A stretch of DNA of 64,000 bases from Deefgea chitinilytica (GCF_016881405.1 NZ_WOFE01000003.1:62001-126000), one strand, 5' to 3'. Counted from the stretch's first letter, positions 25,940 to 33,893 are shown. Numbers and translations: made by a program. The notes: a model not told the origin generated them from the sequence alone.

Positions 25940-26134
25940 CCAACACGTTGTGTTCATTTCGAGGGTGAGTTTGGTGAATCGCTTCCAAATGGACAGCATT
26001 TTGCGCCGGCCAAATGATCGGACATAATGCCGCCCCTCAATCAAGCACGGATCAACCAACTTGTTATGGATTGTGCGGCCGTTATATTGAAGTCGCTCTG
26101 CGAGCTGCTCAGTAGTAAGATAGGTATGAGACAT
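25730..26134 (-). pseudogene. Excisionase-like protein, copy 2, with a disrupted C-terminus
   Basis: The first 50 residues (MSHTYLTTEQLAERLQYNGR, TIHNKLVDPCLIEGRHYVRS, FGRRKMLSIW) match excisionase copy 1 closely. After the Trp codon at about 25985 the frame shifts relative to the paralogue (IWETIEN there, IWKRFTK here; a one-base deletion would explain it). The remaining 80 codons read antisense through the neighbouring regulator and are probably meaningless. The DNA-binding part is intact, so a truncated protein could still act. Confidence 0.62.
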
Positions 26135-26156
26135 GGAATACTCCTTTGATCTATTC

Positions 26157-26194
26157 TTTAATCACATGATAATAATTATTAGCATGTGATTAAA
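26157..26194. promoter_or_regulatory. Large perfect palindromic operator between xis copy 2 and cro copy 2
   Basis: TTTAATCACATG-N14-CATGTGATTAAA, a perfect 12 bp inverted repeat in the 127 bp divergent gap. The AT-rich centre (ATAATAATTATTAG) is also near-symmetrical. Likely the binding site of the Cro-like protein encoded to the right. Confidence 0.72.
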
Positions 26195-26261
26195 ATCTAC
26201 AGCATCAAAAAGAGTAAATCAAGTATCTTTTGATAATATTTATGATCATTTGGTGGTTTAT

Positions 26262-26501
26262 ATGCTCAGATTCCGCGTTAAGGAGCTCATGGCAGAGAAA
26301 GAGTTCCAGGAAAATCGCCGCATTACATTGGTAGAAGTCGCAGAGTCTTGCGGGATAAACCGGATGACCTTATCGAAAATTGCGGGCCAAAAAGGCTACA
26401 GCACAGTTACTGATAATATTGATAAGCTGTGCGCTTATTTCGGGTGTGAGGTGGGGGAGTTGCTGGTCTACGTACCCACAGAAGAAGAGCACAAAGACTA
26501 A
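26262..26501 (+). CDS. Small XRE (Cro/CI-like) regulator, copy 2
   Basis: 79 residues from the ATG at 26262 (MLRFRVKELMAEKEFQENRR); an ATG four codons earlier is possible. HTH region ITLVEVAESCGINRMTLSKI, then IDKLCAYFGCEVGELLVYVP, matching copy 1 (LCAYFGCRVEDIFEYIP). Divergent from excisionase copy 2. The repeated xis/cro arrangement shows the whole switch has been duplicated or captured from two related elements. Confidence 0.83.
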   Translation: MLRFRVKELMAEKEFQENRRITLVEVAESCGINRMTLSKIAGQKGYSTVTDNIDKLCAYFGCEVGELLVYVPTEEEHKD

Positions 26502-26616
26502 GCAGATGCTCAAGATAATACTGAGTACACGCATGGTTGTTCTTTTTGTTGTTATTCGAGCAGTATTTTTATATTCGAGCCGCGCTCTAAAAGCTTGTTA
26601 AGTACGAAGTAAGCCA

Positions 26617-27882
26617 TTACTTCACCACAGGTAGGTCAGACCATCTCGTGGTCCAAAATGGCGACAGGCTGTTTTGCTTCATTTTCCAAGCATGGTTAGC
26701 GCCTGCGCTAGCGAGGTGAATACTGCCACGACCCCAGCGGCGATTAATCTCATCCATTGTGGCATTGAGTTCCGCTCGTTTGATTGGATCTGCAGTTTGC
26801 AAAAACAGATGGCCTTGGATTGCGGTATTGGGTTGCAGATCGCTCAGCATCACGCCTGCTTTAGCATACCTAAAGCCCGGTCGGTAAATGCGTGCCAACA
26901 TCCATAATGCGACTTGGGTGAGTTTCAAGGTGTCGTCAGTGGCTTGAGATAAAGGCAGCATTACGTGCCGACTGTATTGCGGATCTTTCGGTCGAAATGG
27001 ATTGGTACGAATAAAGATACTTAGGCTGGCAGCCACCGACTTTTGCATCCTCAGTTTTTCAGCAGCACGCGCGATATAAGTGCTGATGGCCTCGGCCAAT
27101 TGTTGTTCGGTGTAGATTGGCTGACCAAACGAGCGCGAGCACAAGATCTGCTGTTTATCCGGCTGCATTTCTTCAATCTGAATGCAGGGGTGGCCATTGA
27201 GCTCTTCAACCGTACGCTGCAGCACCACGCTATAGCGAGCACGAATTTGCTCTGAATTGGCTTGGGCTAAATCAGCCGCACTGTAGATCCCTTGCTGGTT
27301 TAAGCGCTGCGAGATTTTACGCCCCACACCCCAAACTTCGCCGACTTCAATCTCACTCATAATTTGTAATTGCTGCGCTGCGCTGAACTTGGCCCATTCA
27401 CACACACCAGAAAAGTTCGTGCGCTTTTTTGCGATGTGGTTGGCCAGTTTGGCGAGCGTTTTGGTCGGCGCAATGCCGACGCAGACGGGTAAACCCGTCC
27501 ATTGCATCACGGTTTGTTTGATCGATTGCCCCAGCTCAGTGTGATCGCCGCCGATGCCGTTTAGGCCTAAGAAGCATTCATCAATCGAATACACTTCCTG
27601 GTGCGGGCTGAACATGCCGAGCACCCGCATTACGCGATTACTCATATCGGCATACAAGGCATAGTTGCTGCTGTAGGCGATCAAGCCGGTTTCTTGGGCA
27701 AACTCACGCAGTTGATGCCAAGGCGCTCCCATTTTGACGCCGAGCGCTTTGGCTTCAGCGGAGCGCGAAATTACACAGCCATCATTATTCGACAGCACGA
27801 CCATCGGTTTGCCTTCTAGCTTGGGCTCGAACACCCGCTGGCAACTCACGTAGAAGTTGTTTACATCGATCAGTGCAATCAT
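26617..27882 (-). CDS. umuC: DNA polymerase V catalytic subunit UmuC
   Basis: 421 residues, the usual UmuC length. Y-family polymerase motifs: [20 protein letters not shown] (first metal Asp), [14 protein letters not shown], and [10 protein letters not shown] carrying the catalytic Asp-Glu pair. [15 protein letters not shown] is the thumb helix-hairpin-helix. It carries out error-prone bypass of DNA lesions together with UmuD'. Its start overlaps the umuD stop by 4 bp. Confidence 0.95.
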   Translation of the reverse strand: MIALIDVNNFYVSCQRVFEPKLEGKPMVVLSNNDGCVISRSAEAKALGVKMGAPWHQLREFAQETGLIAYSSNYALYADMSNRVMRVLGMFSPHQEVYSIDECFLGLNGIGGDHTELGQSIKQTVMQWTGLPVCVGIAPTKTLAKLANHIAKKRTNFSGVCEWAKFSAAQQLQIMSEIEVGEVWGVGRKISQRLNQQGIYSAADLAQANSEQIRARYSVVLQRTVEELNGHPCIQIEEMQPDKQQILCSRSFGQPIYTEQQLAEAISTYIARAAEKLRMQKSVAASLSIFIRTNPFRPKDPQYSRHVMLPLSQATDDTLKLTQVALWMLARIYRPGFRYAKAGVMLSDLQPNTAIQGHLFLQTADPIKRAELNATMDEINRRWGRGSIHLASAGANHAWKMKQNSLSPFWTTRWSDLPVVK

Positions 27883-28328
27883 TTAGGGCGCACAATCCAT
27901 GCAATCACCACGCCCCAGACTGATAACTCTTGCTCATCACCGAGCACAATCGGTGGGTAGTCAGGGTTTTCCGCGACCAAGGCTAAATGCTTGCCGCGCT
28001 GGAATAGGCGCTTCACGGTAAAGTCGCCATCAATCGCCGCCACCACAATGTCATTGTGTTTAGCTTGAACCGCCCGATCCACCACCAAGGTTGCACCATC
28101 GGGGATGGTACGCTCTGAAAGGTGACTGACCATGCTATCGCCCGACACCGTAAAGTAAAACGTCGCCTCAGGATGGCTAATCAAGTGCTGATTGAGATCG
28201 ACTCGATCTTCAACCCAATCGGCCGCCGGAGAGGGAAAGCCGGCAGGCACTGATTCACCAATCCACGGCAGGTAATGCACCTTTGGGTGGGGGTCAGCCG
28301 GAAATGGCCCCTGCAAAAAACTCGTCAT
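27879..28328 (-). CDS. umuD: UmuD, LexA-like self-cleaving subunit of polymerase V
   Basis: 149 residues. The expected self-cleavage site is present as Ala29-Gly30 in [11 protein letters not shown], where E. coli UmuD has Cys-Gly. Catalytic Ser65 is in VSGDSMVS and Lys106 in GDFTVKRL. RecA-stimulated cleavage yields UmuD', which joins UmuC. A GAAC-N4-GTTC box lies 39-50 bp upstream of its start and presumably controls it in the SOS response. Confidence 0.94.
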   Translation of the reverse strand: MTSFLQGPFPADPHPKVHYLPWIGESVPAGFPSPAADWVEDRVDLNQHLISHPEATFYFTVSGDSMVSHLSERTIPDGATLVVDRAVQAKHNDIVVAAIDGDFTVKRLFQRGKHLALVAENPDYPPIVLGDEQELSVWGVVIAWIVRPK

Positions 28329-28366
28329 CGCAGTATCCTTATCTGAACTGGAATCAGACCATTATA

Positions 28367-28378
28367 GAACGTTCGTTC
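28367..28378. promoter_or_regulatory. Candidate SOS box shared by umuDC and the SRAP gene
   Basis: GAACGTTCGTTC, an inverted repeat GAAC-N4-GTTC, lies in the 61 bp gap between the divergent umuD and SRAP genes. This form resembles Gram-positive LexA sites rather than the CTG-N10-CAG of E. coli. Control by a LexA or a UmuD-linked repressor is inferred. Confidence 0.65.
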
Positions 28379-28389
28379 TTATTTGTGCG

Positions 28390-29061
28390 ATGTGTGTAAA
28401 TTATTTAACTATCCCGAAGCAAACCTTGTTGAGCCATTTTGAAGCTGCGCCACCTGATGAGGATTGGCCTGTTGAAGTGTGGCAAGACTATCAAGCTCCC
28501 ATCTTGGTCGCGGGCGATATGGCACGCCAAGCGATTGTTGCTAACTACGGTTTTTTACCGCAGCGCAAACTCCCCAAGGGCACGCGTTACAGCACGATGA
28601 ATGCGCGGGCCGAAACGATAGGCGAATTGAAAAGCTATCGCGGCGCATGGCGCAGCAGCCAACTATGCCTTGTGCCGATGTTAGGTTTTTTCGAGCCCTG
28701 CTACGAATCAGGCAAAGCGGTACGCCATCAAATCACCCTCGCCAGCGATGAACCCTTTGCGGTGGCGGGTGTTTGGCGCTCGTGGGAAGAAGAAAACGGG
28801 CTGCTGAGTTATTCGTTCACGCAAATTACGATTAACGCTGATGAGCATCCGCTGATGAAACGAATGCACAAACCCAACGACGAAAAACGGGGCTTAGTCA
28901 TCATCCCCGAGCATGACTACGATGCGTGGCTAGATTGCAAAAATCCAGAGCTGGCACGTGCTTTTCTCAAGCACCTACCGGCAGAACAAATGCAAATGAC
29001 CGAAAAACAGATTCAACGCAAACTCCCCGCCACTGGCCATTTATTCGAAGTCGACCATTAG
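28390..29061 (+). CDS. SOS response-associated peptidase (SRAP/HMCES/YedK)
   Basis: 223 residues. Cys2 (MCVNYL) is the residue that forms the covalent crosslink to abasic sites. Other family landmarks: NARAETI, GFFEPCYE with the conserved Glu, and HPLMKRMHKP with the catalytic His. These proteins shield abasic sites in single-stranded DNA and later cut themselves off. Divergent from umuDC with a shared box, which supports an SOS role. The start codon is only 12 nt from the box, so the mRNA leader must be short. Confidence 0.93.
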   Translation: MCVNYLTIPKQTLLSHFEAAPPDEDWPVEVWQDYQAPILVAGDMARQAIVANYGFLPQRKLPKGTRYSTMNARAETIGELKSYRGAWRSSQLCLVPMLGFFEPCYESGKAVRHQITLASDEPFAVAGVWRSWEEENGLLSYSFTQITINADEHPLMKRMHKPNDEKRGLVIIPEHDYDAWLDCKNPELARAFLKHLPAEQMQMTEKQIQRKLPATGHLFEVDH

Positions 29062-29185
29062 AACCACTTCGCAGTTTGGCGGCCGCTTTCCCTCTGTTAA
29101 ACACGACTAGCCGAACAAGACATCCCTCTGGTATTTTTGTCTAATTAGACAACCCATACACGCAGCTGCCCCATAAGGAATTGAA

Positions 29186-29995
29186 ATGATGCAAGGCGTA
29201 CGCCTGATTGCCTGTGACCTGGATGGCACACTGCTCGATGAAGCAAAGCGGTTACCTGCCGATTTCCCTGAGCTTGTTAAGCGCCTTCAAGCACTCGGCG
29301 TAGTATTCTGCCCTGCCAGTGGCCGACAATATCATACGATCCGTGAACAGTTCGCAGGGATTAGCAATGGCATACCAGTGATTGCAGAAAACGGTTCGTA
29401 TGTCGTTCTGGATGGAAAAGAACTTTATTCGGTTTGTCTCGATGCGGAATCGGTACGCTCGATCTTGGCTGCCACTGGGGCGCTTCAGCGGCAAAAAGCC
29501 GATTTTGGTGTCGTACTGTGTGGGAAGCGAGCCGCCTACATCGTGCGCCATGATGAGGCTTTCGTCGAGCAGGTGACCCCGTATTATCTAAGTCTAGAAC
29601 TCGTTGAGAGCTTCGACGCTATCGATGACGAAATCCTGAAAGTCGCAATCTACGACTTCGAGTCGTCTGAGCATAATGTCTACCCGCATATGCGGCAGTT
29701 TGCGGATTCGCTGCAGGTCGTCGTATCGGGCAGTAACTGGCTCGACATTATGGCCGCCGGCGTCAATAAGGGTAAGGGATTGCTCGCGCTTCAGAATGCA
29801 CTTGCGGTCAGCCGTAGCGAAACCGCGGCGTTTGGCGACTACCTGAACGATCTCGAAATGCTCGATGGCGCAGAGCACTCGTTCGCAATGGCCAACGCCC
29901 ACCCACAATTGCTCGCGCGTGCCAAGTACATCGCCGACGCAAACACGGAGAATGGTGTCGTGCGCGCTATCGAGGAAATGCTAGCCTCTTTCTAA
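29186..29995 (+). CDS. HAD-superfamily Cof-type sugar phosphatase
   Basis: 269 residues. HAD motif I is DLDGTLLDEAKRLP (nucleophile and acid Asp), motif II is PASGRQ, motif III the Lys of GVNKGKGL, and motif IV GDYLNDLEML. The cap is of the Cof/YidA (IIB) type. Such enzymes dephosphorylate sugar phosphates or FMN in the cytoplasm; the exact substrate is not evident. AAGGA precedes the first ATG; a second ATG follows directly. Confidence 0.92.
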   Translation: MMQGVRLIACDLDGTLLDEAKRLPADFPELVKRLQALGVVFCPASGRQYHTIREQFAGISNGIPVIAENGSYVVLDGKELYSVCLDAESVRSILAATGALQRQKADFGVVLCGKRAAYIVRHDEAFVEQVTPYYLSLELVESFDAIDDEILKVAIYDFESSEHNVYPHMRQFADSLQVVVSGSNWLDIMAAGVNKGKGLLALQNALAVSRSETAAFGDYLNDLEMLDGAEHSFAMANAHPQLLARAKYIADANTENGVVRAIEEMLASF

Positions 29996-30190
29996 CAGTA
30001 AGATCCAAAACGAAATGGGTGACGTCTATGGCTCAACTGCTTTAGTTAAATGCAAAAATCATTGAGTCACCTACGAATGCTTTTTGGCCCAATCCACTAT
30101 CTCGATACAAAATTCCATTTGCCGCCACGACTTGCTACAAGTCTTTAAAAAGACTACATTTAGTCCTAAACATTGATTAGGGTTAATGCC

Positions 30191-30466
30191 ATGCGCTACT
30201 CATCCCAAGTAAAACCAATTAGCTACCTCAAGGCAAATGCCGCCGAAGTCTTGGCAACCCTCACGGAGCAACGAGAGCCACTCGTCATCACCCAGAACGG
30301 AGAAGCTAAAGCCGTACTACAAGATGTTGCTTCGTTTGAAGCAACACAGGAAGCATTAGCGCTCCTGAAAATCTTGGCACTTGGGAATCAAGATATAGCC
30401 GCTGGTAAAGTCAAACCAGTATCAGATGTTGTTGCTCGGCTACGAGCAAAGCGTGACGCAACTTGA
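30191..30466 (+). CDS. Phd/YefM-family antitoxin
   Basis: 91 residues from the ATG at 30191 (MRYSSQVKPISYLKANAAEV); an upstream in-frame start at 30173 is possible. VLATLTEQREPLVITQNGEA then KAVLQDVASFE is the Phd/YefM fold. It should bind the DNA just upstream and the toxin encoded next. Its stop overlaps the toxin start (TTGA). Confidence 0.92.
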   Translation: MRYSSQVKPISYLKANAAEVLATLTEQREPLVITQNGEAKAVLQDVASFEATQEALALLKILALGNQDIAAGKVKPVSDVVARLRAKRDAT

Positions 30467-30795
30467 CCCCCAAGTTTGAAGTCCTGCTCACCGAGGGTGC
30501 CGAGCAAGACCTAGAGGCCATTTACGATTACATCGCTGATTTTGATAGTCCAGGTAATGCCAACGATGTGTTGGATCAATTGATGGAGGTGGTGGAAAGC
30601 TTATCCCTCTTGCCGGAGCGTGGCAGCTACCCCAAAGAACTGCTTGCCCTTGGGATCAAAGAATACCGCCAGGCCTTGTTTAAACCCTACCGATTAATTT
30701 ATCGCGTAATCAACAATCAAGTCATCATCTACCTCATCGCAGATGGGCGCCGCGATATGCAGTCGGTGCTAGAACGTAGATTGCTGGCCGCTTGA
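30463..30795 (+). CDS. ParE/RelE-superfamily toxin
   Basis: 110 residues starting at a TTG codon that overlaps the antitoxin stop. Motifs: LTEGAEQDLEAIYDYIADFD, PERGSYPKELLALGIKEYRQ and FKPYRLIYRVINNQVIIYLI, typical of ParE-like toxins (gyrase poisons) though RelE-type ribonucleases share the fold. Whether it is ParE or RelE in action cannot be settled from the sequence. Confidence 0.92.
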   Translation: MTPKFEVLLTEGAEQDLEAIYDYIADFDSPGNANDVLDQLMEVVESLSLLPERGSYPKELLALGIKEYRQALFKPYRLIYRVINNQVIIYLIADGRRDMQSVLERRLLAA

Positions 30796-30934
30796 TTTTT
30801 TGGCGTGGCAAGATTGACGATCTGGCTCATCAACAGCAAGACACGAAGCTAACGAGCCACTAGCAAGCGATGTGTAACATGCTTGACTGGTTGCGGTAGG
30901 TACGACAGGCCGAGTAGCCAAGTTATGGTGCCGC

Positions 30935-30977
30935 AAAGATGAAGGCCGCAACCAGATGGTTAGCGGCCTTCATCTTT
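30935..30977. terminator. Bidirectional hairpin terminator
   Basis: Perfect 15 bp stem AAAGATGAAGGCCGC / GCGGCCTTCATCTTT with a 13 nt loop. It separates the toxin-antitoxin pair from the leftward hip relic. A shorter relative is at 21748-21776. Confidence 0.85.
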
Positions 30978-31003
30978 CAACCGTCGGCATCAACACCTAG
31001 GCC

Positions 31004-31147
31004 TTAGCAATCCCGAATCAGCAACCATGCCTGCTGAGGGTTCTCCAGCCAGTCTTCTGCGTACTGAAAACTCCAGAGACCAGTAACTTCTTGCAGGGTG
31101 CCGACTTTTGTCTGATTGATTGATGCGCACAAAGATCGGCTGTTCAT
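31004..31147 (-). pseudogene. hipA 5' fragment fused to a sir2-like fragment
   Basis: The reverse strand reads MNSRSLCASINQTKVGTLQE then VTGLWSFQYAEDWLENPQ, nearly identical to the start of HipA module 1. After the Gln codon (about 31035) homology stops and 25 bp match, with two differences, the sir2 gene at about 39917-39941 (the GAGMAADSG region), out of frame, ending in a stop. This is a recombination scar; no HipA kinase can be made. Confidence 0.85.
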
Positions 31148-31410
31148 AGTTTATCCTTGTTGCTCGCGGACTCATTCAAATTGGCGGCGACATTCTCTGG
31201 CACATCCACAATGACCTGGACGCCCAAACCCTCAAGCACTTGAAAGAGCTTCCCCCATTGTACGGACTCACTGCCGCGTTCGATCTTGCCCAGGAAGTTT
31301 TCGCTCACGCCGATACTGCCCGCAGCATCATCTTGACGAATCTTTTGCGCCTTACGACTGGCGCGCACTATCTTGCCGATGGCAGATGCATTATCAATGG
31401 GTATCTTCAC
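31144..31410 (-). CDS. hipB: Orphan HipB-like antitoxin, duplicate of module 1
   Basis: 88 codons from a GTG at 31410, the position of the ATG in module 1; a longer frame from 31455 would run through the operator. The HTH (IRQDDAAGSIGVSENFLGK) and the dimer region are unchanged; only a few residues differ from the copy at 1205-1471. Its hipA partner is truncated after 39 residues. The protein could still be made and, being almost identical, could bind HipA or the operators of module 1. Confidence 0.88.
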   Translation of the reverse strand: MKIPIDNASAIGKIVRASRKAQKIRQDDAAGSIGVSENFLGKIERGSESVQWGKLFQVLEGLGVQVIVDVPENVAANLNESASNKDKL

Positions 31411-31413
31411 AAT

Positions 31414-31537
31414 TAATCCTCGCGTTTGTGAGGATTTTTCACCAAAAGACTTCACTTAGCAACAAATCCTTCCAATCGTGCGGATTTTAAGTGCGCTTTG
31501 CTATATTTTGCAAAAATCCGCATGTTGGGAAGGATTT
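31414..31537 (-). promoter_or_regulatory. Three phased operators of the orphan hipB
   Basis: The same operator array as module 1 with small changes: 31414-31437 (TAATCC-N12-GGATTT), 31464-31487 and 31514-31537 (AAATCC-N12-GGATTT). Starts are again exactly 50 bp apart, although the DNA between has drifted. Confidence 0.82.
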
Positions 31538-31570
31538 TCTGCATCTGCTTAACAGCAGACCCGATCAGAA

Positions 31571-31668
31571 GACTGGAAACGGTATTGCGTGCCATCGATG
31601 CACTTGATGGAGCCCTCCAGATTAGCGGGTTGCCAATTGCACCAGAGGGTAACTCGGATGGCGCATGA
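31571..31668 (+). pseudogene. 3' fragment of a module-2-type hipB
   Basis: Reads LETVLRAIDALDGALQISGL then PIAPEGNSDGA-stop, matching the last third of HipB module 2 (8532-8627), and includes the overlapping ATGGCGCATGAACTT that starts hipA there. It is inserted head-to-head against the orphan hipB operator region. Only this fragment remains. Confidence 0.82.
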
Positions 31669-31715
31669 ACTTTTTATCCGCTTGGCTTCGGTCTGCTCGG
31701 CAGTTTTTCAAAGGG

Positions 31716-33011
31716 TTAGCGTCCCTGCTCACCTTTACCAAGGATCTTCTGGGCGGGAGTGGCTATGAATTCAGCATGCATGGCCTGCCAGCGTTCGTGG
31801 AGCGGATTGAGTACTTTGGCTAAATATTGAATGTCTTGATCCGTCATTCCCGCTTGAGTGAACACCTTGCGCCAATTGCCGGATATCTTCGTGATTAACT
31901 GTAGGATGATTAATTCCGCCTCAAAGGTATTGAGGTGAAAGTGATGTGCTTCGTCAACAATCTGCCGAATGCTCGGTGTCGTGAGGTCATTCACCAAAGG
32001 CATACCCATGTACTGCAAATGCGTGCCTTGTGGATGGATGTCATACGCGGGCGCCAAGCGATATTTGTTGTCACCAGTATGCAAGAAACCATGATTTTTG
32101 ACATGATCATCGGTGTTGTCGATCAAAATGTTAAAAATCATCCTGCGGAATAGCTCGCGACAATCTTCTTTGGGCGCGGCACCAAAGCGGGATATCGCAT
32201 GAGCCAATTCAACGTAGGTGCCTTGACCAGACTCGTAATCGACATTGAGCAGGCCAGCGGCACTGAGGAAATGAATACGTTGCTCTCCGTCGGGTGACGG
32301 GATGCGATCAAAGCGTTTGGTCATAAGGACGGTTGCATGGTGAAGAACAACACATCGAGCCGTACTTGCCTGAATGCCGCACATGGTAGCAAGTTCTAAC
32401 GTGCCAGCTTCCGCAATCTGGTAGTCAAAAGCATCTTCCCTGAGTGGGAATTTAGCTAACCAAAGCGCTCCATCATCATAAATACTGGCTTTGGGACGCG
32501 CGCCACCGAGCGAGCCTCCTTGCGTCAATAAACGACGCACATCTAAGGGCACGTCTCGGCCATACTGAACAGCCATCGCCATTGTATAGAGATCTTGTAG
32601 CGACAACGGTGGCTGGGTGCTTGGCAGATAGGGACTATCCATGACGACCACGGCACCAATTCGATACTCATTCGTCATGGACAGCACCACATAGTCATCT
32701 GGTGTTATACCGGGATTCGCGGCCATTAATACCAACCTGCCCCATGAATCAGGTAAAGCGTCTTTCAAATAAGGAGGCAATGCACCGCCATCGCGCATGC
32801 GCTGAGGACTGAGCAGGTTGACGGGCTTGGCTAATGCAGGATCAGGATGAAACCGCATATTCTGGTTGTTAATAAACTGACGCCCATAACTGAGCGTGCC
32901 GCTTTCCATCACGCCAAAGCGCTCAACCTTCAGCAAGGCTGCAGCGGTTGGCGAAGTGGCTTTGTGCATATACAAGCCAAGCTTTAGCTCAATCAAGGCG
33001 TTGCTCATCAA
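31716..33011 (-). CDS. HipA-like kinase, module 4 (SLGGARPKA subgroup)
   Basis: 431 residues. Belongs to the longer HipA-like group: LKDALPDSWGRLVL, TQGGSLGGARPKASIYDDG, LWLAKFPLREDAFDYQ, VLMTKRFDRIP, the catalytic NTDDHVKNHGFLH and APAYDIHPQ. Kinase motifs look intact. The start overlaps the hipB-like stop by 4 bp; either of the two initial Met codons may be used. It is clearly different in sequence from modules 1 and 2 and distantly similar to module 5. Confidence 0.92.
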   Translation of the reverse strand: MMSNALIELKLGLYMHKATSPTAAALLKVERFGVMESGTLSYGRQFINNQNMRFHPDPALAKPVNLLSPQRMRDGGALPPYLKDALPDSWGRLVLMAANPGITPDDYVVLSMTNEYRIGAVVVMDSPYLPSTQPPLSLQDLYTMAMAVQYGRDVPLDVRRLLTQGGSLGGARPKASIYDDGALWLAKFPLREDAFDYQIAEAGTLELATMCGIQASTARCVVLHHATVLMTKRFDRIPSPDGEQRIHFLSAAGLLNVDYESGQGTYVELAHAISRFGAAPKEDCRELFRRMIFNILIDNTDDHVKNHGFLHTGDNKYRLAPAYDIHPQGTHLQYMGMPLVNDLTTPSIRQIVDEAHHFHLNTFEAELIILQLITKISGNWRKVFTQAGMTDQDIQYLAKVLNPLHERWQAMHAEFIATPAQKILGKGEQGR

Positions 33012-33346
33012 AAATCAAGCTCCGAGTCGGTGGGTAGCGAGCGTTTAACGCTGCGTACACGCTTACGTACGGCCGGATTGGCCACCATTAGCTCGACGGA
33101 AACCGGTGCCAGCATAGCTAGACTATCAACGACGCCCAACACAGTCATTGCCTTGACCAGCAGGCCGATTTGACTGGTTGGTACTCCTTTTTCAAGGGCA
33201 GCATAGGTGGCCGGTGAACACTGCAGTCGCTCAGCCATCTGGCCAATCGTATCATTGCGTAAGATCCGCAGTATTCGGAGGCGATCACCTAGTTCTTGCA
33301 ATGCTTTCGAAGAAGAGGGATCAAGTTTTCCAGGTTGTCGACTCAT
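33008..33346 (-). CDS. HipB-like XRE antitoxin, module 4
   Basis: 112 residues from the ATG at 33346 (MSRQPGKLDPSSSKALQELG). A start at 33379 is open but would put the palindrome at 33355-33377 inside the gene. HTH: LRILRNDTIGQMAERLQCSP then ATYAALEKGVPTSQIGLLVK. The C-terminal tail is basic (VRKRVRSVKRS). It should neutralise the downstream HipA-like kinase and repress the operon. The start choice is the weak point. Confidence 0.87.
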   Translation of the reverse strand: MSRQPGKLDPSSSKALQELGDRLRILRILRNDTIGQMAERLQCSPATYAALEKGVPTSQIGLLVKAMTVLGVVDSLAMLAPVSVELMVANPAVRKRVRSVKRSLPTDSELDF

Positions 33347-33354
33347 AATATAAC

Positions 33355-33377
33355 GATGATTAGATTGGTTAATCATC
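33355..33377 (-). promoter_or_regulatory. Operator of hipBA module 4
   Basis: GATGATTA-N7-TAATCATC, a perfect 8 bp inverted repeat directly before the likely start. Additional ATAACGAT half-sites flank it (33350-33356 and 33381-33387), and ACGATGATT recurs near 33404. Confidence 0.68.
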
Positions 33378-33484
33378 ATTATAACGATTATTCTCCGTTG
33401 TGCACGATGATTGGCCGTTAACTGTGTGCTCCAATTAAAAGACCGACTTGTGTCATTTGATGCTCGCGCAGATGCGATTTTGAC

Positions 33485-33609
33485 CTAGCTGCTGAGGTTT
33501 GCTTGACCCACGGTATTACGCAGCAAGTTATTGAAGCTGATTGAAAAAGACATATTTTGGCTGGGTCAGCTGGATGTAGGCATATGGGTCAAAAAATCAT
33601 CGGCGCCAA
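33485..33609. repeat. Diverged intergenic repeat, copy B
   Basis: Similar to 13523-13665 through blocks ATTACGCAGCAAGTTATTGA and GGGTCAAAAAATCATCGG. Reverse-strand translation again gives DDFLTHM...stop followed by NNLLRNTVGQANLSS. It abuts a recombinase fragment on the right. Both copies look like gene debris. Confidence 0.55.
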
Positions 33610-33702
33610 CATTTTAGCCATCAATTCGACATGGCCCAGCGTGATATCGAAGAAGAACTTCAATCCAGAGATGGCCGCGTTGAGCGACATCGGTGAAGTG
33701 GG
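33610..33702 (-). pseudogene. Fragment of a tyrosine recombinase core-binding domain
   Basis: The reverse strand reads PTSPMSLNAAISGLKFFFDI then TLGHVELMAKM, matching the SLNAAI.GLKFFF..TL segment of site-specific integrases carried by some transposons. Neither the rest of the N-terminus nor the catalytic domain is present. It is a relic joined to repeat copy B. Confidence 0.68.
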
Positions 33703-33716
33703 CTACTAGCCCACTT
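33697..33716. repeat. 20 bp palindromic repeat left of hipBA module 5
   Basis: AGTGGGCTACTAGCCCACTT. The same sequence with one change (AGTGGACTACTAGCCCACTT) lies at 35508-35527, just after module 5. The left copy is a near-perfect hairpin. The pair brackets the 1.8 kb module. Confidence 0.7.
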
Positions 33717-33772
33717 AGGTTTTGAGACCTCACCATTTAGCACCACATTCTCTCTAGCCGCCACTTAGATGC

Positions 33773-33889
33773 CACATATATTGGTCAATAGCAACGTTTA
33801 AGCCCAATATATATGGCAACCAATTAGCAGCTAAACCGCCAAATTCCACATATATTTGACAATTAAGCCAATTTTGCCCAATCTATGTG
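33773..33889 (+). promoter_or_regulatory. Two paired-half-site operators of hipBA module 5
   Basis: Two units of the same design: CACATATATTGG-N19-CCAATATATATG at 33773-33815 and CACATATATTTG-N19-CCAATCTATGTG at 33847-33889, exactly 74 bp apart (about seven helical turns). The second reaches into the start region of the hipB-like gene, so bound repressor would also cover the translation start. Confidence 0.78.
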
Positions 33890-33893
33890 TATT

